Of a stretch of DNA of 64,000 nt, positions 18,788 through 27,838 are shown in pieces. The notes beneath the pieces are model-generated. The model saw only the letters and a list, made by a program, of their open reading frames with translations. It had not been told where the DNA came from and ran no database searches. The stretch lies in contig CAWHJW010000005.1 in assembly GCA_963829725.1 (NCBI GenBank), positions 372,001 through 436,000 on the forward strand, written 5' to 3'. The position numbers were made by a program, and so were the translations under genes. The first letter of the stretch is position 1, and every line of letters begins with the position of its first letter. This DNA is from RYN-230 sp963829725. Lineage in GTDB: Bacteria > Actinomycetota > Actinomycetes > Streptosporangiales > Streptosporangiaceae.

Positions 18788-21700
18788 TCAGCTGCAGCCA
18801 CTGGTGGCTCCGCAGCCTTCGCAGACGTAGCAGCTGCCGGCCGGCCGCATCTTCGTGCCGCAGGTCAGGCAGAGCGGGGCGTCGGCGGTCCGGCCCTGCT
18901 GCGCCTCGACCAGCTCCACCGAGCTGTGCGGCTGAAGGCCGGGGCTCCCGGGGCTGCCCGGCTCTGGCTGGTCCTGGTGCCGCTCCGCGGGCCGCCGCAC
19001 CGGCGCGGACTGGGCCATCTCCCCCGGGTCCTGCTCCTCCGCGAGCGCGGCCGGGTCCTCACCAGCCAGCTGGGCGGCCCGCTCGCCGGCGGCCAGGATG
19101 CCCATGTCGGCCCGGGTCTCGTAGGGCAGGTGGTCCAGCGCCAGGCGGCGGAACACGTAGTCCAGCACCGAGCTGGCGATCCGGATGTCCGGGTCGTCGG
19201 TGATGCCGGCCGGCTCGAACCGCATGTTGGTGAACTTCTCCACCCACTTCTCCAGCGGCACCCCGTACTGCAGGCTGATGGAGATGGCCATGGAGAAGGC
19301 GTCCATGACGCCGGCCAGGGTGGATCCCTGCTTGCCGAGCTTGAGGAACAGCTCGCCCACGCCGTCGTCGGGGTACTTGGACGCCGTCATGTAGCCCTCT
19401 GCCCCGGCGACGGAGAAGCTGGTCACCGTCGCGGTGCGGTTCTTCGGCAGGCGACGGCGCACCGGGCGGATCTCGTGCGGCGAGTGGTCTGCCTCGGCGG
19501 CCGCCGCTTCCGGCTTCTTCCTCGCATCGGACAGCGGCTGGCCGACCTTGCAGTTGTCCCGGTACACCGCGAGCGCCTTGAGGCCGAGCTTCCAGCCCTG
19601 CAGGTAAATGGACTCGATGTCCTCGACCGTCGCCGATTCCGGAAGATTAACGGTCTTGCTAATGGCCCCGCTGAGTGCGGGCTGCACGGCGGCCATCATG
19701 CGCACATGACCCATGGGGCCGATCGACCGCTCGCCCATGGCGCAGTCGAATACGTCGTAGTGCTCCTGCCGCAGGCCCGGCGCATCGACGACATGCCCGT
19801 GCTCGGCAATGAACTCGACGATGGCTTCGACCTGCTCGGGCTGGTAACCCAGATTTTTCAGGGCCCGGGGCACGGTCCGGTTGACGATCTGCATCGAGCC
19901 ACCGCCAACCAGCTTCTTAAATTTGACCAGAGCCAAATCCGGCTCGACCCCGGTAGTGTCACAATCCATCATCAAGCCTATGGTCCCGGTCGGCGCCAGT
20001 AGGCTCGCCTGCGCATTTCTATAACCATTCTTTTCGCCGAGCGCGAGGCATTTATCCCAAGCCTTATTGGCTTCGACGAGGATTTCGGAATCCATTCCGC
20101 CGATGGTCTTGACCTGGCGGCTGGCCTCGGCGTGCTTGCGCATCACCCGCTTGTGCGCGGTGGCGTTGCGCTGATAGCCGTCGTAGGGACCGACGACCGC
20201 GGCGAGTTCCGCGGACCGGCGGTAGGCGGTGCCGGTCATCAGCGAGGTGATGGCGGCGGCGATAGCCCGGCCGCCGTCGGAGTCATAGGCGTGCCCGGTC
20301 GCCATGAGCAGCGCGCCCAGGTTGGCGTAGCCGATGCCGAGCTGCCGGAAGGCCCGCGTGATCTCCCCGATCTTCTCAGTAGGGAAGTCCGCGAAGGAGA
20401 TCGAGATGTCCATCGCGGTGATGATCAGCTCGGTGATCTGGCGGAACCGGTCCACCGCGAACGTGTCGTCGTCGCGCAGGAACTTCAGCAGGTTGATGCT
20501 GGCCAGATTGCAGGAGGAGTTGTCCAGGCTGAGGTACTCGCTGCACGGGTTACTGGCGGTGATCCGGCCCGACTCGGGGTTGGTGTGCCAGTCGTTGATC
20601 GTGCCGTCGTACTGGATGCCCGGGTCCGCGCACGCCCAGGCCGCCTGGGCCATCGTGCGGAACAGCGTCCGCGCGTTCAACGGTTTCCACGACCTCGCCG
20701 GTCATCCGGGCCAGCAGGTCGAACTGGCCGCCCTGTTCCACCGCGCGCATGAACTCGTCGGAGACGCGGACCGAGTTGTTCGCGTTCTGGTACTGGACGC
20801 TGGCGATGTCCTTGCCGCCGAGGTCCATGTCGAAGCCGGCGTCCCGGAGGACCCGGACCTTCTCTTCCTCGCGGGCCTTGGTCTCGACGAACTCCTCGAC
20901 ATCGGGGTGGTCCACGTCGAGCACGACCATCTTGGCGGCCCGGCGGGTGGCGCCCCCGGACTTGATGGTCCCGGCCGACGCGTCCGCGCCGCGCATGAAC
21001 GAGACCGGGCCGCTGGCCGTGCCGCCCGAGGACAGCAGTTCCTTGCTGGACCGGATCCGGGACAGGTTGACCCCGGCGCCCGAGCCGCCCTTGAAGATCA
21101 GGCCTTCTTCCTTGTACCAGTCCAGGATCGAGTCCATCGTGTCATCGACGGCCAGGATGAAGCAGTTGTGCACCCGGAGATTCCCGGAGAGGTACTCACC
21201 GCTCTCGGTCTGGATGTCGAAGACCTCCATGGGCCCCAGCGCCTCGATGCGCTCCAGCTCCACCACATGGCGGTCCGCACCGCCGACTTCAGGCTCCACT
21301 TGCAGGAGCGAATCACCCGCGCTGAGGTCGCCTGCCGGAATGAATGCGCCGTTAGCGATATCAGCCGCCCGCCACACGAGGTGGTCGGCGGTGACATCGA
21401 GGGTGTAACCCGCCTTGGTGTGCAGCCGGAGCACGTCCTTCACCCCGTTGGCCTTGGTGGCCAGGATCTTGGTCAGGCCATGCGCGTCGTACACCTTCGT
21501 CCCGACCGCATTCTCTGTCACCAGCCTGCCGATGGGCACCAGCCCGGCGGGGGTGCTCACCAAGGCGTCATAGGGCTGGCAGGCTGACACCTGCTGCGGG
21601 GAGTTGGTGCCGACGTTGAACCAGACCGGGGAGTTGAAGCTGAAGATCTGGTGGGTGAGCGCGTGGCACAGCTCGTGCTCGAAGATCTCGGCGTCTTTGG

Positions 21701-22049
21701 GGGTGGCGAAGTAACCGTGCTCCCGGCCGGCGGCCACGTACGTGCCTACCACCCGGTTGACCAGCTGCTTGAGGCTCCACTCCCGCCCCGGGGTACCGAC
21801 CGCACCGCGGAAGTACTTGGTGGTGACGATGTTGGCCGCGTTGACCGACCAGAAGTCGGGGAACTCGACCCCGCGCTGCTCGAAGTTGACGGTCCCGTCC
21901 CGCCAGTTGGTCATGACGACGTCGCGGCGCTCCCAGGTGACCTCGTCGTACGGGTGCACGCCCTCCCGGGTGTGGATCCGTCCGATCGTGAGCCCCTTGC
22001 GCGAGCCCTTGCCGCCCCGCGGCGAGGTCCCGCTCACCGTCTCCGTCAT
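18788..22049 (-). CDS. nrdJ: Adenosylcobalamin-dependent ribonucleotide reductase (class II), intein-containing, one frameshift
   Basis: Reduces ribonucleotides to deoxyribonucleotides using B12. Starts ATG 22049. Conserved segments include FSFNSPVWFNVGTNSPQQVS, GGSGAGVNLSRIRSSKELLS, ARMTGEVVETV, the active-site loop NPCSEYLSLDNSSCNLASIN, and the C-terminal zinc/redox tail with CLTCGTKMRPAG and CYVCEGCG. A 139-residue mini-intein interrupts the host between VSA and CFILAVDDTMD. One extra base near 20676-20680 separates two frames: GEVVETV continues as (D/N)ARTLFRTMAQAAWACADP. Total length fits a ~950-aa host plus the intein. The regulator nrdR lies 100 bp upstream on the same strand and both are presumably one NrdR-controlled operon. 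Confidence 0.95.
21165..21581 (-). other. Mini-intein in NrdJ (139 aa)
   Basis: Begins with the nucleophile Cys of CQPYDALVSTPAG (block A, residue 157 of the precursor), contains the block B motif TADHLVW, block F PMEVFDIQTESGEYLSG and ends in VHN followed by the +1 Cys of the host (CFILAVDD). All splicing residues expected for class 1 protein splicing are present. There is no LAGLIDADG or other endonuclease segment between blocks B and F (only about 50 residues), so it is a splicing-only mini-intein. Confidence 0.92.
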
Positions 22050-22150
22050 GTCATTCCCCCTTCCGGGATCCGGCGGATCCCACGCGGGCCGGCCTGGGCC
22101 CTGCCGTCGATGTGGGTACTGCTGGCCCGGGCCGGGGGGCCCGGGCTTGC

Positions 22151-22621
22151 TCAGTGCGTCAGCGCGGCCGCATCCGGCCGCGCCGCGCGTAGCGCGACGA
22201 TCTCGTCCTCGAAATCCGCCAGTGATTCGAAGCCCCGGTAGACCGAGGCGAACCGGAGGTAAGCCACCTCGTCGAGGTCGCGGAGCGGCCCGAGGATGGC
22301 CAGCCCTACGTCGTGCGACGCGACCTCACCGGACCCCCGGGCCCGGATCGTGTCCTCTACCTGCTGGGCCAGGATGGCCAGCTGGTCCTCGGTCACCGGA
22401 CGGCCCTGGCAGGCGCGGCGCACGCCGCGCACGATCTTCTCCCGGGTGAACGGCTCGGTCGTGCCGCTGCGCTTGGCCACCATCAGGATCACGGTCTCCT
22501 GGGTGGTGAAGCGGCGCCCGCACGCCGGGCAGGACCGGCGGCGGCGGATCGCGGCCCCGTCGTCCGCGGTGCGGCTGTCGATGACCCGGCTTTCCTCGTT
22601 CTTGCAGTACGGGCAGAACAT
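22151..22621 (-). CDS. nrdR: Transcriptional repressor NrdR
   Basis: 156 aa from ATG 22621 (GGAGG 7 nt upstream). N-terminal zinc ribbon CPYCKNEESRVIDSR...CPACGRRFTTQET, followed by the ATP-cone domain (VAKRSGTTEPFTREKIVRGV, AYLRFASVYRGFESLADFEDE). NrdR senses (d)ATP and represses ribonucleotide reductase genes. It is encoded just upstream of nrdJ on the same strand, the arrangement known from Streptomyces. The C-terminal ten residues are Ala-rich as in relatives. Confidence 0.96.
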   Translation of the reverse strand: MFCPYCKNEESRVIDSRTADDGAAIRRRRSCPACGRRFTTQETVILMVAKRSGTTEPFTREKIVRGVRRACQGRPVTEDQLAILAQQVEDTIRARGSGEVASHDVGLAILGPLRDLDEVAYLRFASVYRGFESLADFEDEIVALRAARPDAAALTH

Positions 22622-22683
22622 GCCATCACCTCCGGCGCCAGCCAGGCCGGAACCAAGCTCCGGCCACCACAACTTCTACGTTA

Positions 22684-22712
22684 ACTACAGCGATGTAACT
22701 ACTATATGTTGT
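22684..22712 (-). promoter_or_regulatory. Candidate NrdR boxes upstream of nrdRJ
   Basis: The AT-rich patch upstream of nrdR contains the dyad ACTACTATATGTTGT (22698-22712, pattern ACnAC-5 nt-GTnGT) and a weaker partner ACTACAGCGATGTAA (22685-22699) about one and a half helical turns away. Paired dyads of this sort upstream of RNR genes are typical NrdR targets. A -35/-10 pair is not assigned. Confidence 0.45.
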
Positions 22713-22851
22713 GGTCACGCTAGAGCAGACCCACTGCCCTGCGCAAGCGGCGACGCGCCGCCGGCGTGAGTTTCCCGTGCGGATTTCGCGGGCCATCCGT
22801 GCCGCTGCGCGCGTCCGCCGCCGGCTGAGCAGCCGGACGGCCGGGCGGGTC

Positions 22852-23610
22852 TCAGCCCCGGGGCACCCACAGGGTCTCACCCGGCACCAGGACATTGCTG
22901 CTCAGCGCGTTGAACTGGATGATCTTCTGGGACACCACGCGGGGATCGGCCTTCGGCTCGGCCCGCAGCGCGATCGACCACAGCGAATCGCCCGGCCGGA
23001 CCTTCACCGCGCGCATGCCCGCCCGGACGGCGCTGGCCGGCACGCCATGATTCGCCGCCTGCGCACCCGTCGCCGCCATCAGCAGCACCGGGGTGAGGAT
23101 CGCGGCCAGGATCAGCCCGGCAGCCACCCAGAGCACACAGCGGCCCCGGCGGGTCAGCCGGACCGGCCGGCGGTCACGGCCGCGCCGCACGCCCGGGACG
23201 TCCCGTCCCGGCACCGCACCCGCCCGTACCGCGTACCGGGCAGGCCGCGGCGGTACCTCGCGCAGTCCCGCGTCCCGCGGCATCCGGGGCCCCGGCGCAA
23301 CCGGCCGGGCCATTTCCTGCCCCGGTTCCCCCGGCCCGGGGGCAATCCGCGCGCCCGCCTCCTGCGCAGCCTCGGACGGCAGCCCGTCTTGCGGGACCCG
23401 GGGTCGCGGCACGGCCCCGGACGGCAGCACGGCTGACCCGCCCCTGGCCTGCGGGCCAGGCGAACCGGAAGACGGAATAGGCGGTACCAGGGTGAGGCGG
23501 GGCCGTCCGCGGCCACCCCCGGTCCCCCGCCGGACGCCGCGGCCGGACTGCCCGGCACGAAGCGGGTGGGTCGCTGCCCCCGGCCGCTTGCCTGCGCTCG
23601 TCACGCTCAT
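22852..23610 (-). CDS. LysM-domain membrane protein divergent from lexA
   Basis: 252 aa from ATG 23610 (GGGAGGG 5 nt upstream). Long Pro/Gly/Arg-rich cytoplasmic region (~170 aa), one membrane helix (CVLWVAAGLILAAILTPVLL) and a C-terminal external LysM domain (VKVRPGDSLWSIALRAEPKA, VVSQKIIQFNALSSNVLVPG, ETLWVPRG). Position and layout correspond to Rv2719c of Mycobacterium, a DNA-damage-inducible cell-wall protein between nrdR and lexA, and to YneA of Bacillus, an SOS cell-division inhibitor. A role in halting division during SOS is inferred. The cytoplasmic part is much longer than in Rv2719c. Confidence 0.85.
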   Translation of the reverse strand: MSVTSAGKRPGAATHPLRAGQSGRGVRRGTGGGRGRPRLTLVPPIPSSGSPGPQARGGSAVLPSGAVPRPRVPQDGLPSEAAQEAGARIAPGPGEPGQEMARPVAPGPRMPRDAGLREVPPRPARYAVRAGAVPGRDVPGVRRGRDRRPVRLTRRGRCVLWVAAGLILAAILTPVLLMAATGAQAANHGVPASAVRAGMRAVKVRPGDSLWSIALRAEPKADPRVVSQKIIQFNALSSNVLVPGETLWVPRG

Positions 23611-23656
23611 GCCAGCCCTCCCACTCGAATGCACATTCTATAGTACAGCAGTTCTA

Positions 23657-23743
23657 TCGATTACGCGTTCGATCGAATGACTGTACGGTACCGGTGTACC
23701 GCAGGGGTGCGACACTTTTTTCGTCCATCGAACAGATGTTTGA
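23657..23743. promoter_or_regulatory. Divergent SOS promoter region with two LexA-box candidates
   Basis: TCGAACAGATGTTTGA (23728-23743) matches the actinobacterial LexA consensus TCGAAC-4 nt-GTTCGA with one mismatch and lies 63 bp before lexA. TCGATTACGCGTTCGA (23657-23672) is a second, weaker box near the LysM gene. A possible -10 for the LysM gene, TACTAT on the minus strand, is at 23640-23645. Confidence 0.75.
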
Positions 23744-23805
23744 GATACTGGAGCGGAAGCGCTACCGTCTGCTCTGACTCAGCCACCAGATCCGGAGGTC
23801 GATCG

Positions 23806-24621
23806 ATGGACACCAACACCGGCGAGGACGGCACCGCGGTCGCGCCGGCCGGCCAGACCGCCACTCCCGAGGCGAGGCCCAAGGGCCGTCCCGGGCGGAA
23901 GCCGAAGGGGACCGTGCCGAGCGTGGTCACCGAGATCCCGGAACAACCCGACCCGGACCACGTGCTGACCTGGCGGCAGCGCAAGGTGCTGCAGGTAATC
24001 CGGGATTCCGTGCAGCGCCGCGGCTATCCGCCCTCGATGCGGGAGATTGGCGAGGCGGTCGGGCTGACCAGCACGTCGAGCGTGTCGTACCAACTGTCCA
24101 CGCTGCAGAGCAAGGGTTACCTACGGCGGGACGCGGGACGGCCGCGCACGGTGGAGATCCGGCTTCCGGGACAGCCCGCGGTACGGCCCGAGGTTGAAAC
24201 CGACGACGGCGCTGCGGTCGACACCTCGCTCGACATCCCGTCCCAGGAGGCGACGATGGTCCCCCTGGTCGGCCGGATCGCCGCTGGCGGGCCGATCCTC
24301 GCGGAGGAAGCCATCGAGGACATCTTCCCGCTGCCCAAGCAGATCGTCGGCGACGGAACCCTGTTCCTGCTCAAGGTGGTCGGGGACTCCATGATCAACG
24401 CCGCCATCGCGGACGGTGACTGGGTCGTGGTCCGGCAGCAGCCGGTGGCCGAGAACGGCGACATCGTCGCGGCGATGATCGACGGTGAGGCGACGGTGAA
24501 GACGTTCAAGCGGTCGGGCGGGCATGTCTGGCTGATGCCGCACAACCCGGCCTACGCCCCGATCCCGGGTGACGAGTCGGCCATCCTCGGCCGCGTGGTG
24601 GCGGTGCTGCGCCGGGTCTGA
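23806..24621 (+). CDS. lexA: SOS repressor LexA
   Basis: 271 aa from ATG 23806 with GGAGG 7-8 nt upstream (an upstream in-frame extension to 23677 is untranslated leader). A ~50-residue N-terminal extension contains an AT-hook-like KGRPGRKPKG, then the winged helix (LTWRQRKVLQVIRDSVQRRG, SMREIGEAVGLTSTSSVSYQ). The self-cleavage bond is Ala160-Gly161 in VGRIAAGGPI; the catalytic dyad is Ser195 (VGDSM) and Lys232 (TVKTF). Autoregulation through the LexA box at 23728 is expected. A terminator hairpin follows the stop immediately. Confidence 0.96.
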   Translation: MDTNTGEDGTAVAPAGQTATPEARPKGRPGRKPKGTVPSVVTEIPEQPDPDHVLTWRQRKVLQVIRDSVQRRGYPPSMREIGEAVGLTSTSSVSYQLSTLQSKGYLRRDAGRPRTVEIRLPGQPAVRPEVETDDGAAVDTSLDIPSQEATMVPLVGRIAAGGPILAEEAIEDIFPLPKQIVGDGTLFLLKVVGDSMINAAIADGDWVVVRQQPVAENGDIVAAMIDGEATVKTFKRSGGHVWLMPHNPAYAPIPGDESAILGRVVAVLRRV

Positions 24622-24622
24622 G

Positions 24623-24643
24623 GCCGGGGCGGGCCGCCCCGGC
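24623..24643. terminator. Hairpin terminator after lexA
   Basis: GCCGGGGCG and CGCCCCGGC form a perfect 9-bp stem with a 3-nt loop, starting 2 bp after the lexA stop and facing the end of leuS. Confidence 0.6.
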
Positions 24644-24696
24644 GGCCCGATCGGCCCGCGGTCCCTGCCGGTCCGGCCGCGTGTTACGGTGCCCGC

Positions 24697-27192
24697 TCAG
24701 GCTGGGACGACGTTCACCAGCTTGGGCGGCCGGACGATGACCATCCGGGCCTCCCGCCCGGCCAGCGCCCGGGCCACCCCTGGCGTGGCCAGCGCCAGCT
24801 CACGCAGCTCGTCCTGGCCGATCCCGGGCGGCACCTCCAGCCGGTCCCGTACCTTCCCGGCCACCTGCACCACGCAGGTGACCAGGTCCTCCTCCAGCAG
24901 CACCGGGTCCGCGGCCGGCCAGCCGGCCAGCGCCACCGACGGCTGGTGGCCCAGCAGCTCCCAGCACTCCTCTGCTGTGTACGGGGCGAACAGCGACAGC
25001 AGCACGGTCAGGGTCTCCGCGGCCTCCCGCACGGCAGGGTCCCGGGCGCCCGGGCCCGAGTCGATCGCCTTCCGGGCCGCGCTGGTCAGCTCCATCAGCC
25101 GGGCCACGGCGACGTTCAGCCGGTAGGCCTCCAGCAGCCGGGTCACCTCGTCGATGGTCCGGTGGGTGACCTTCCGCAGGGCCCGGTCGCCGTCCGCCGG
25201 ACCGCCGTCCCCGCCGCCAGCAGCCGCCGCGGCCACGTCGGCGGCGACCCGCCACACCCGGCCCAGGAACTTGACCTGGGCCTCGGGCTTCATGTCCGCC
25301 CAGTCGATGTCATCCTCCGGCGGGCTGGCGAAGACCATCGTCAGCCGGATGGCGTCCACCCCGTGCGCGGCCAGCTGCTGGCCCAGATCCACCCCGTTGC
25401 CCAGGGACTTCGACATGGCCCGGCCCCGGTTGATGACCTGGCCCTGGTTCAGCAGCCTGGTGAACGGCTCACCGAAGTCCACCATCCCCATGTCCTGCAG
25501 CACCTTGACGAAGAACCGGCTGTACAGCAGGTGCAGGATGGCGTGCTCGACGCCGCCGACGTACAGGTCCACGGGCGCCCAGCGGCGCACCGCGGCCGCG
25601 TCGAACGGCCCGTGCTCATACCCGGGCGAGCAGTACCGCAGGAAGTACCAGGACGAGTCCACGAAGGTGTCCATGGTGTCGGTGTCCCGGCGGGCCGGGC
25701 CGCCGCACTTCGGGCACTCCGTGTTCACCCAGTCGGTGGCCGCCGCCAGCGGCGACACACCCTTGGGGGCCAGGTCCTGGCCGCGCAGGTCGGGCAGCAC
25801 CACCGGCAGCTGGTCGTCCGGGACCGGGACCTCGCCGCATGCGGAGCAGTACAGGATCGGGATCGGCGTGCCCCAGAACCGCTGCCGGGACAGCAGCCAG
25901 TCGCGCAGCCGGTAGTTCACCGCGCCGCGCCCCTGGCCGTCCGCCTCCATCATCTCGATGATCGCGGCGATGGCCCCGGCCTTGCCCAGCCCGTCCAGCG
26001 GCCCGGAGTTGACCAGGCTCCCGTCCCCATGGGTGGCGGTCCCGGTCTCGGCCGGGTCGGGTTCCCCGGTCTCCACCACGACCCGGACCGGCAGGCCGAA
26101 CTTCCTGGCGAAGTCCAGGTCACGCTGGTCGTGCGCGGGCACCGCCATGATCGCGCCGGTGCCGTAGTCGGGCAGCACGTAGTCAGCCGCCCAGACCGGC
26201 AGCCGCTCGCCGTTCACCGGGTTGATGGCGTACCGCCCCAGGAACACGCCGGTCTTCTCCCGGTCCGCTGACTGCCGCTCGATGTCGGTCAGCTTGCGCA
26301 CCTGGCCCAGGTACTCCTCCAGGGCCTCGCGGTGCTCCGGCGCGCAGATCTCCGCGGCCAGCGCCGAGTCCGCGGCCACCACGAAGAAGGTGGCCCCGTA
26401 CAGCGTGTCCGGGCGGGTGGTGAATACGGTGACCGGCTCCGCGTGCCCTTCGATCTCGAACCGGACCTCGGCGCCCTCGGAGCGGCCGATCCAGTTGCGC
26501 TGCATCAGCAGCACCCGGTCCGGCCACGCGCCCTCCAGCCGGGCCATGTCGGCCAGCAGCCGCTCGGCGTACTCAGTGATCTTGAAGTACCACTGGGTCA
26601 GCAGCCGGCGCACCACCTCGGTGCCGCACCGCTCGCACCTGCCTGCGATGACCTGCTCGTTGGCCAGCACCGTCTGGTCGTGCGGGCACCAGTTGACGTA
26701 CCCGTCCTTGCGGTAGGCCAGGCCGCGCTCGTGCAGCCGCAGGAACAGCCACTGGTTCCAGTGGTAGTAGGACGGGTCGCAGGTCCGCAGCCGCCGGGAC
26801 CAGTCGAAGGACACGGCGTACCGGCGGAACGAGGCCGCCTGGGTCTCGATGTTGGCGTAGGTCCAGTCGGCGGGGTGGGTGTTGTTCCGGATCGCCGCGT
26901 TCTCCGCGGGCAGCCCGAACGCGTCCCAGCCGATCGGGTGCAGCACGTTGTGGCCGCGCTGGAAGTAGTAACGGGCCAGCGCGTCCGCGATGGCGTATGC
27001 CTCCGCGTGGCCCATGTGCAGGTCACCCGACGGGTACGGGAACATGTCCAGCAGGTAGGTGCGCGGGCGGCTGTCAGCGGGGTCGTCGCCGGCCCGGAAC
27101 GGGTCCAGCGCCTCCCAGCGCTCCTGCCACTTCTCCTGGATGTCGCGCGGATCGTAGTGAGCTGCCCGCTCGGCACTTTCGGCGGCTGTCAT
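24697..27192 (-). CDS. leuS: Leucyl-tRNA synthetase
   Basis: Charges tRNA-Leu; 831 aa from ATG 27192 with GAGGG about 7 nt upstream. Class I signature YPSGDLHMGHAEAYA near residue 55, CP1 editing domain with VFTTRPDTLYGATF and the zinc Cys pairs CERCGTE, CSACGE and CPKCGG, and the KMSKS loop RAMSKSLGNGVD near residue 590. The tail (VRPPKLVNVVPA) is typical. Length is normal for bacterial LeuRS. Expression appears to be controlled by a leader peptide and attenuator in the 130 nt upstream. Confidence 0.97.
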   Translation of the reverse strand: MTAAESAERAAHYDPRDIQEKWQERWEALDPFRAGDDPADSRPRTYLLDMFPYPSGDLHMGHAEAYAIADALARYYFQRGHNVLHPIGWDAFGLPAENAAIRNNTHPADWTYANIETQAASFRRYAVSFDWSRRLRTCDPSYYHWNQWLFLRLHERGLAYRKDGYVNWCPHDQTVLANEQVIAGRCERCGTEVVRRLLTQWYFKITEYAERLLADMARLEGAWPDRVLLMQRNWIGRSEGAEVRFEIEGHAEPVTVFTTRPDTLYGATFFVVAADSALAAEICAPEHREALEEYLGQVRKLTDIERQSADREKTGVFLGRYAINPVNGERLPVWAADYVLPDYGTGAIMAVPAHDQRDLDFARKFGLPVRVVVETGEPDPAETGTATHGDGSLVNSGPLDGLGKAGAIAAIIEMMEADGQGRGAVNYRLRDWLLSRQRFWGTPIPILYCSACGEVPVPDDQLPVVLPDLRGQDLAPKGVSPLAAATDWVNTECPKCGGPARRDTDTMDTFVDSSWYFLRYCSPGYEHGPFDAAAVRRWAPVDLYVGGVEHAILHLLYSRFFVKVLQDMGMVDFGEPFTRLLNQGQVINRGRAMSKSLGNGVDLGQQLAAHGVDAIRLTMVFASPPEDDIDWADMKPEAQVKFLGRVWRVAADVAAAAAGGGDGGPADGDRALRKVTHRTIDEVTRLLEAYRLNVAVARLMELTSAARKAIDSGPGARDPAVREAAETLTVLLSLFAPYTAEECWELLGHQPSVALAGWPAADPVLLEEDLVTCVVQVAGKVRDRLEVPPGIGQDELRELALATPGVARALAGREARMVIVRPPKLVNVVPA

Positions 27193-27233
27193 GGTTCTTC
27201 CCTCGGGACGTGAATCGGCTCTGCTCCGGCATG

Positions 27234-27291
27234 AAAAAGCCCCCCGGTCACGAGGGGCAGCCGCGCCAACGACAGGTCAGCGGCGCGGCTA
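27234..27291 (-). promoter_or_regulatory. Transcription attenuator in the leuS leader
   Basis: Minus strand, 5' to 3': stem arms GCCGCGCC (27282-27289) and GGCGCGGC (27260-27267) with a 14-nt loop, directly after the leader-peptide stop, then an intrinsic terminator (27239-27258, 8-bp stem with TGAC loop) followed by TTTTT (27234-27238). True T-tract terminators are rare in such GC-rich genomes, which marks this one as regulatory. Ribosome stalling at the Leu codons would cover the first stem and change downstream pairing. Confidence 0.8.
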
Positions 27292-27318
27292 GGTAAGGAG
27301 CAGCCGGGCAGAACGCAT
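27289..27318 (-). CDS. leuS leader peptide (9 aa, three consecutive Leu codons)
   Basis: ATG CGT TCT GCC CGG CTG CTC CTT ACC TAG encodes MRSARLLLT. It precedes the attenuator hairpins of leuS. A possible -10 TACCCT ends 6 nt before the ATG, so translation may begin at the very 5' end of the transcript. Three different Leu codons in a row would make translation sensitive to charged tRNA-Leu levels. Comparable leucine leader peptides precede leucine biosynthesis genes in Streptomyces. Confidence 0.8.
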   Translation of the reverse strand: MRSARLLLT

Positions 27319-27439
27319 GATCCCAGGGTAGCGCACCGCGGCCAGCAGTGCCGCAGGGTAGCGCTCACCCGGACGATCCCCTGGCACGAACAGCAAACCC
27401 GCTGCTTAACGAACCGATGGTGGCACTGCCCCGCCCCGG

Positions 27440-27838
27440 TCAGCCGCCTGCCGCCGCCGCGGCCAGCTTGGCCAGCGCCCCCTGCATGGCCTGGACGGGC
27501 CCGGCGACCGCCGCCGCCAGCCCGTGCCGGGCGGCGATCCAGGCCGGGTCGTTGTAGCTGAGCCAGGTCTGGCCGTCGTCGTCGGCCCAGGCGAGCACCT
27601 TGAGCGGCAGGTCGATCCCCGCGGTCTGGGCCCCTTGCATGAGCGGGGTGCCGCCGCGCGCCTGGCCGAAGATCAGCAGCTGGGTGGGGCGGAGTTCCAT
27701 GCTTACCTCGGCCGCCCCGGCCGCGTGATCCACCCGCGCGAACACCTGCAGGCCGGCCGCCTCCGCCGCCTCGGCCAGCCGGTCGATCGTCTGGGGGACG
27801 GGGTAACTGCTCGGGACGGTGATCAGGCCGTCGGGCAT
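27440..27838 (-). CDS. DUF302 domain protein
   Basis: 132 aa from ATG 27838 with GGAGG 8 nt upstream. The DUF302 fold is recognised from ITVPSSYPVPQTIDRLAEAA, GLQVFARVDHAAGA, LRPTQLLIFGQARGGTPLMQ, GIDLPLKVLAWADDDGQTWL and LSYNDPAWIAARHG. Function of the family is unknown; it is a small alpha/beta domain sometimes linked to stress responses. It stands alone upstream of leuS on the same strand, with its own promoter region. Confidence 0.9.
   Translation of the reverse strand: MPDGLITVPSSYPVPQTIDRLAEAAEAAGLQVFARVDHAAGAAEVSMELRPTQLLIFGQARGGTPLMQGAQTAGIDLPLKVLAWADDDGQTWLSYNDPAWIAARHGLAAAVAGPVQAMQGALAKLAAAAAGG

Noticed and set aside
27234..27318. T-box riboswitch for leuS
   Set aside because: No T-box sequence or specifier stem is visible; the leader peptide with Leu codons explains the terminator better.
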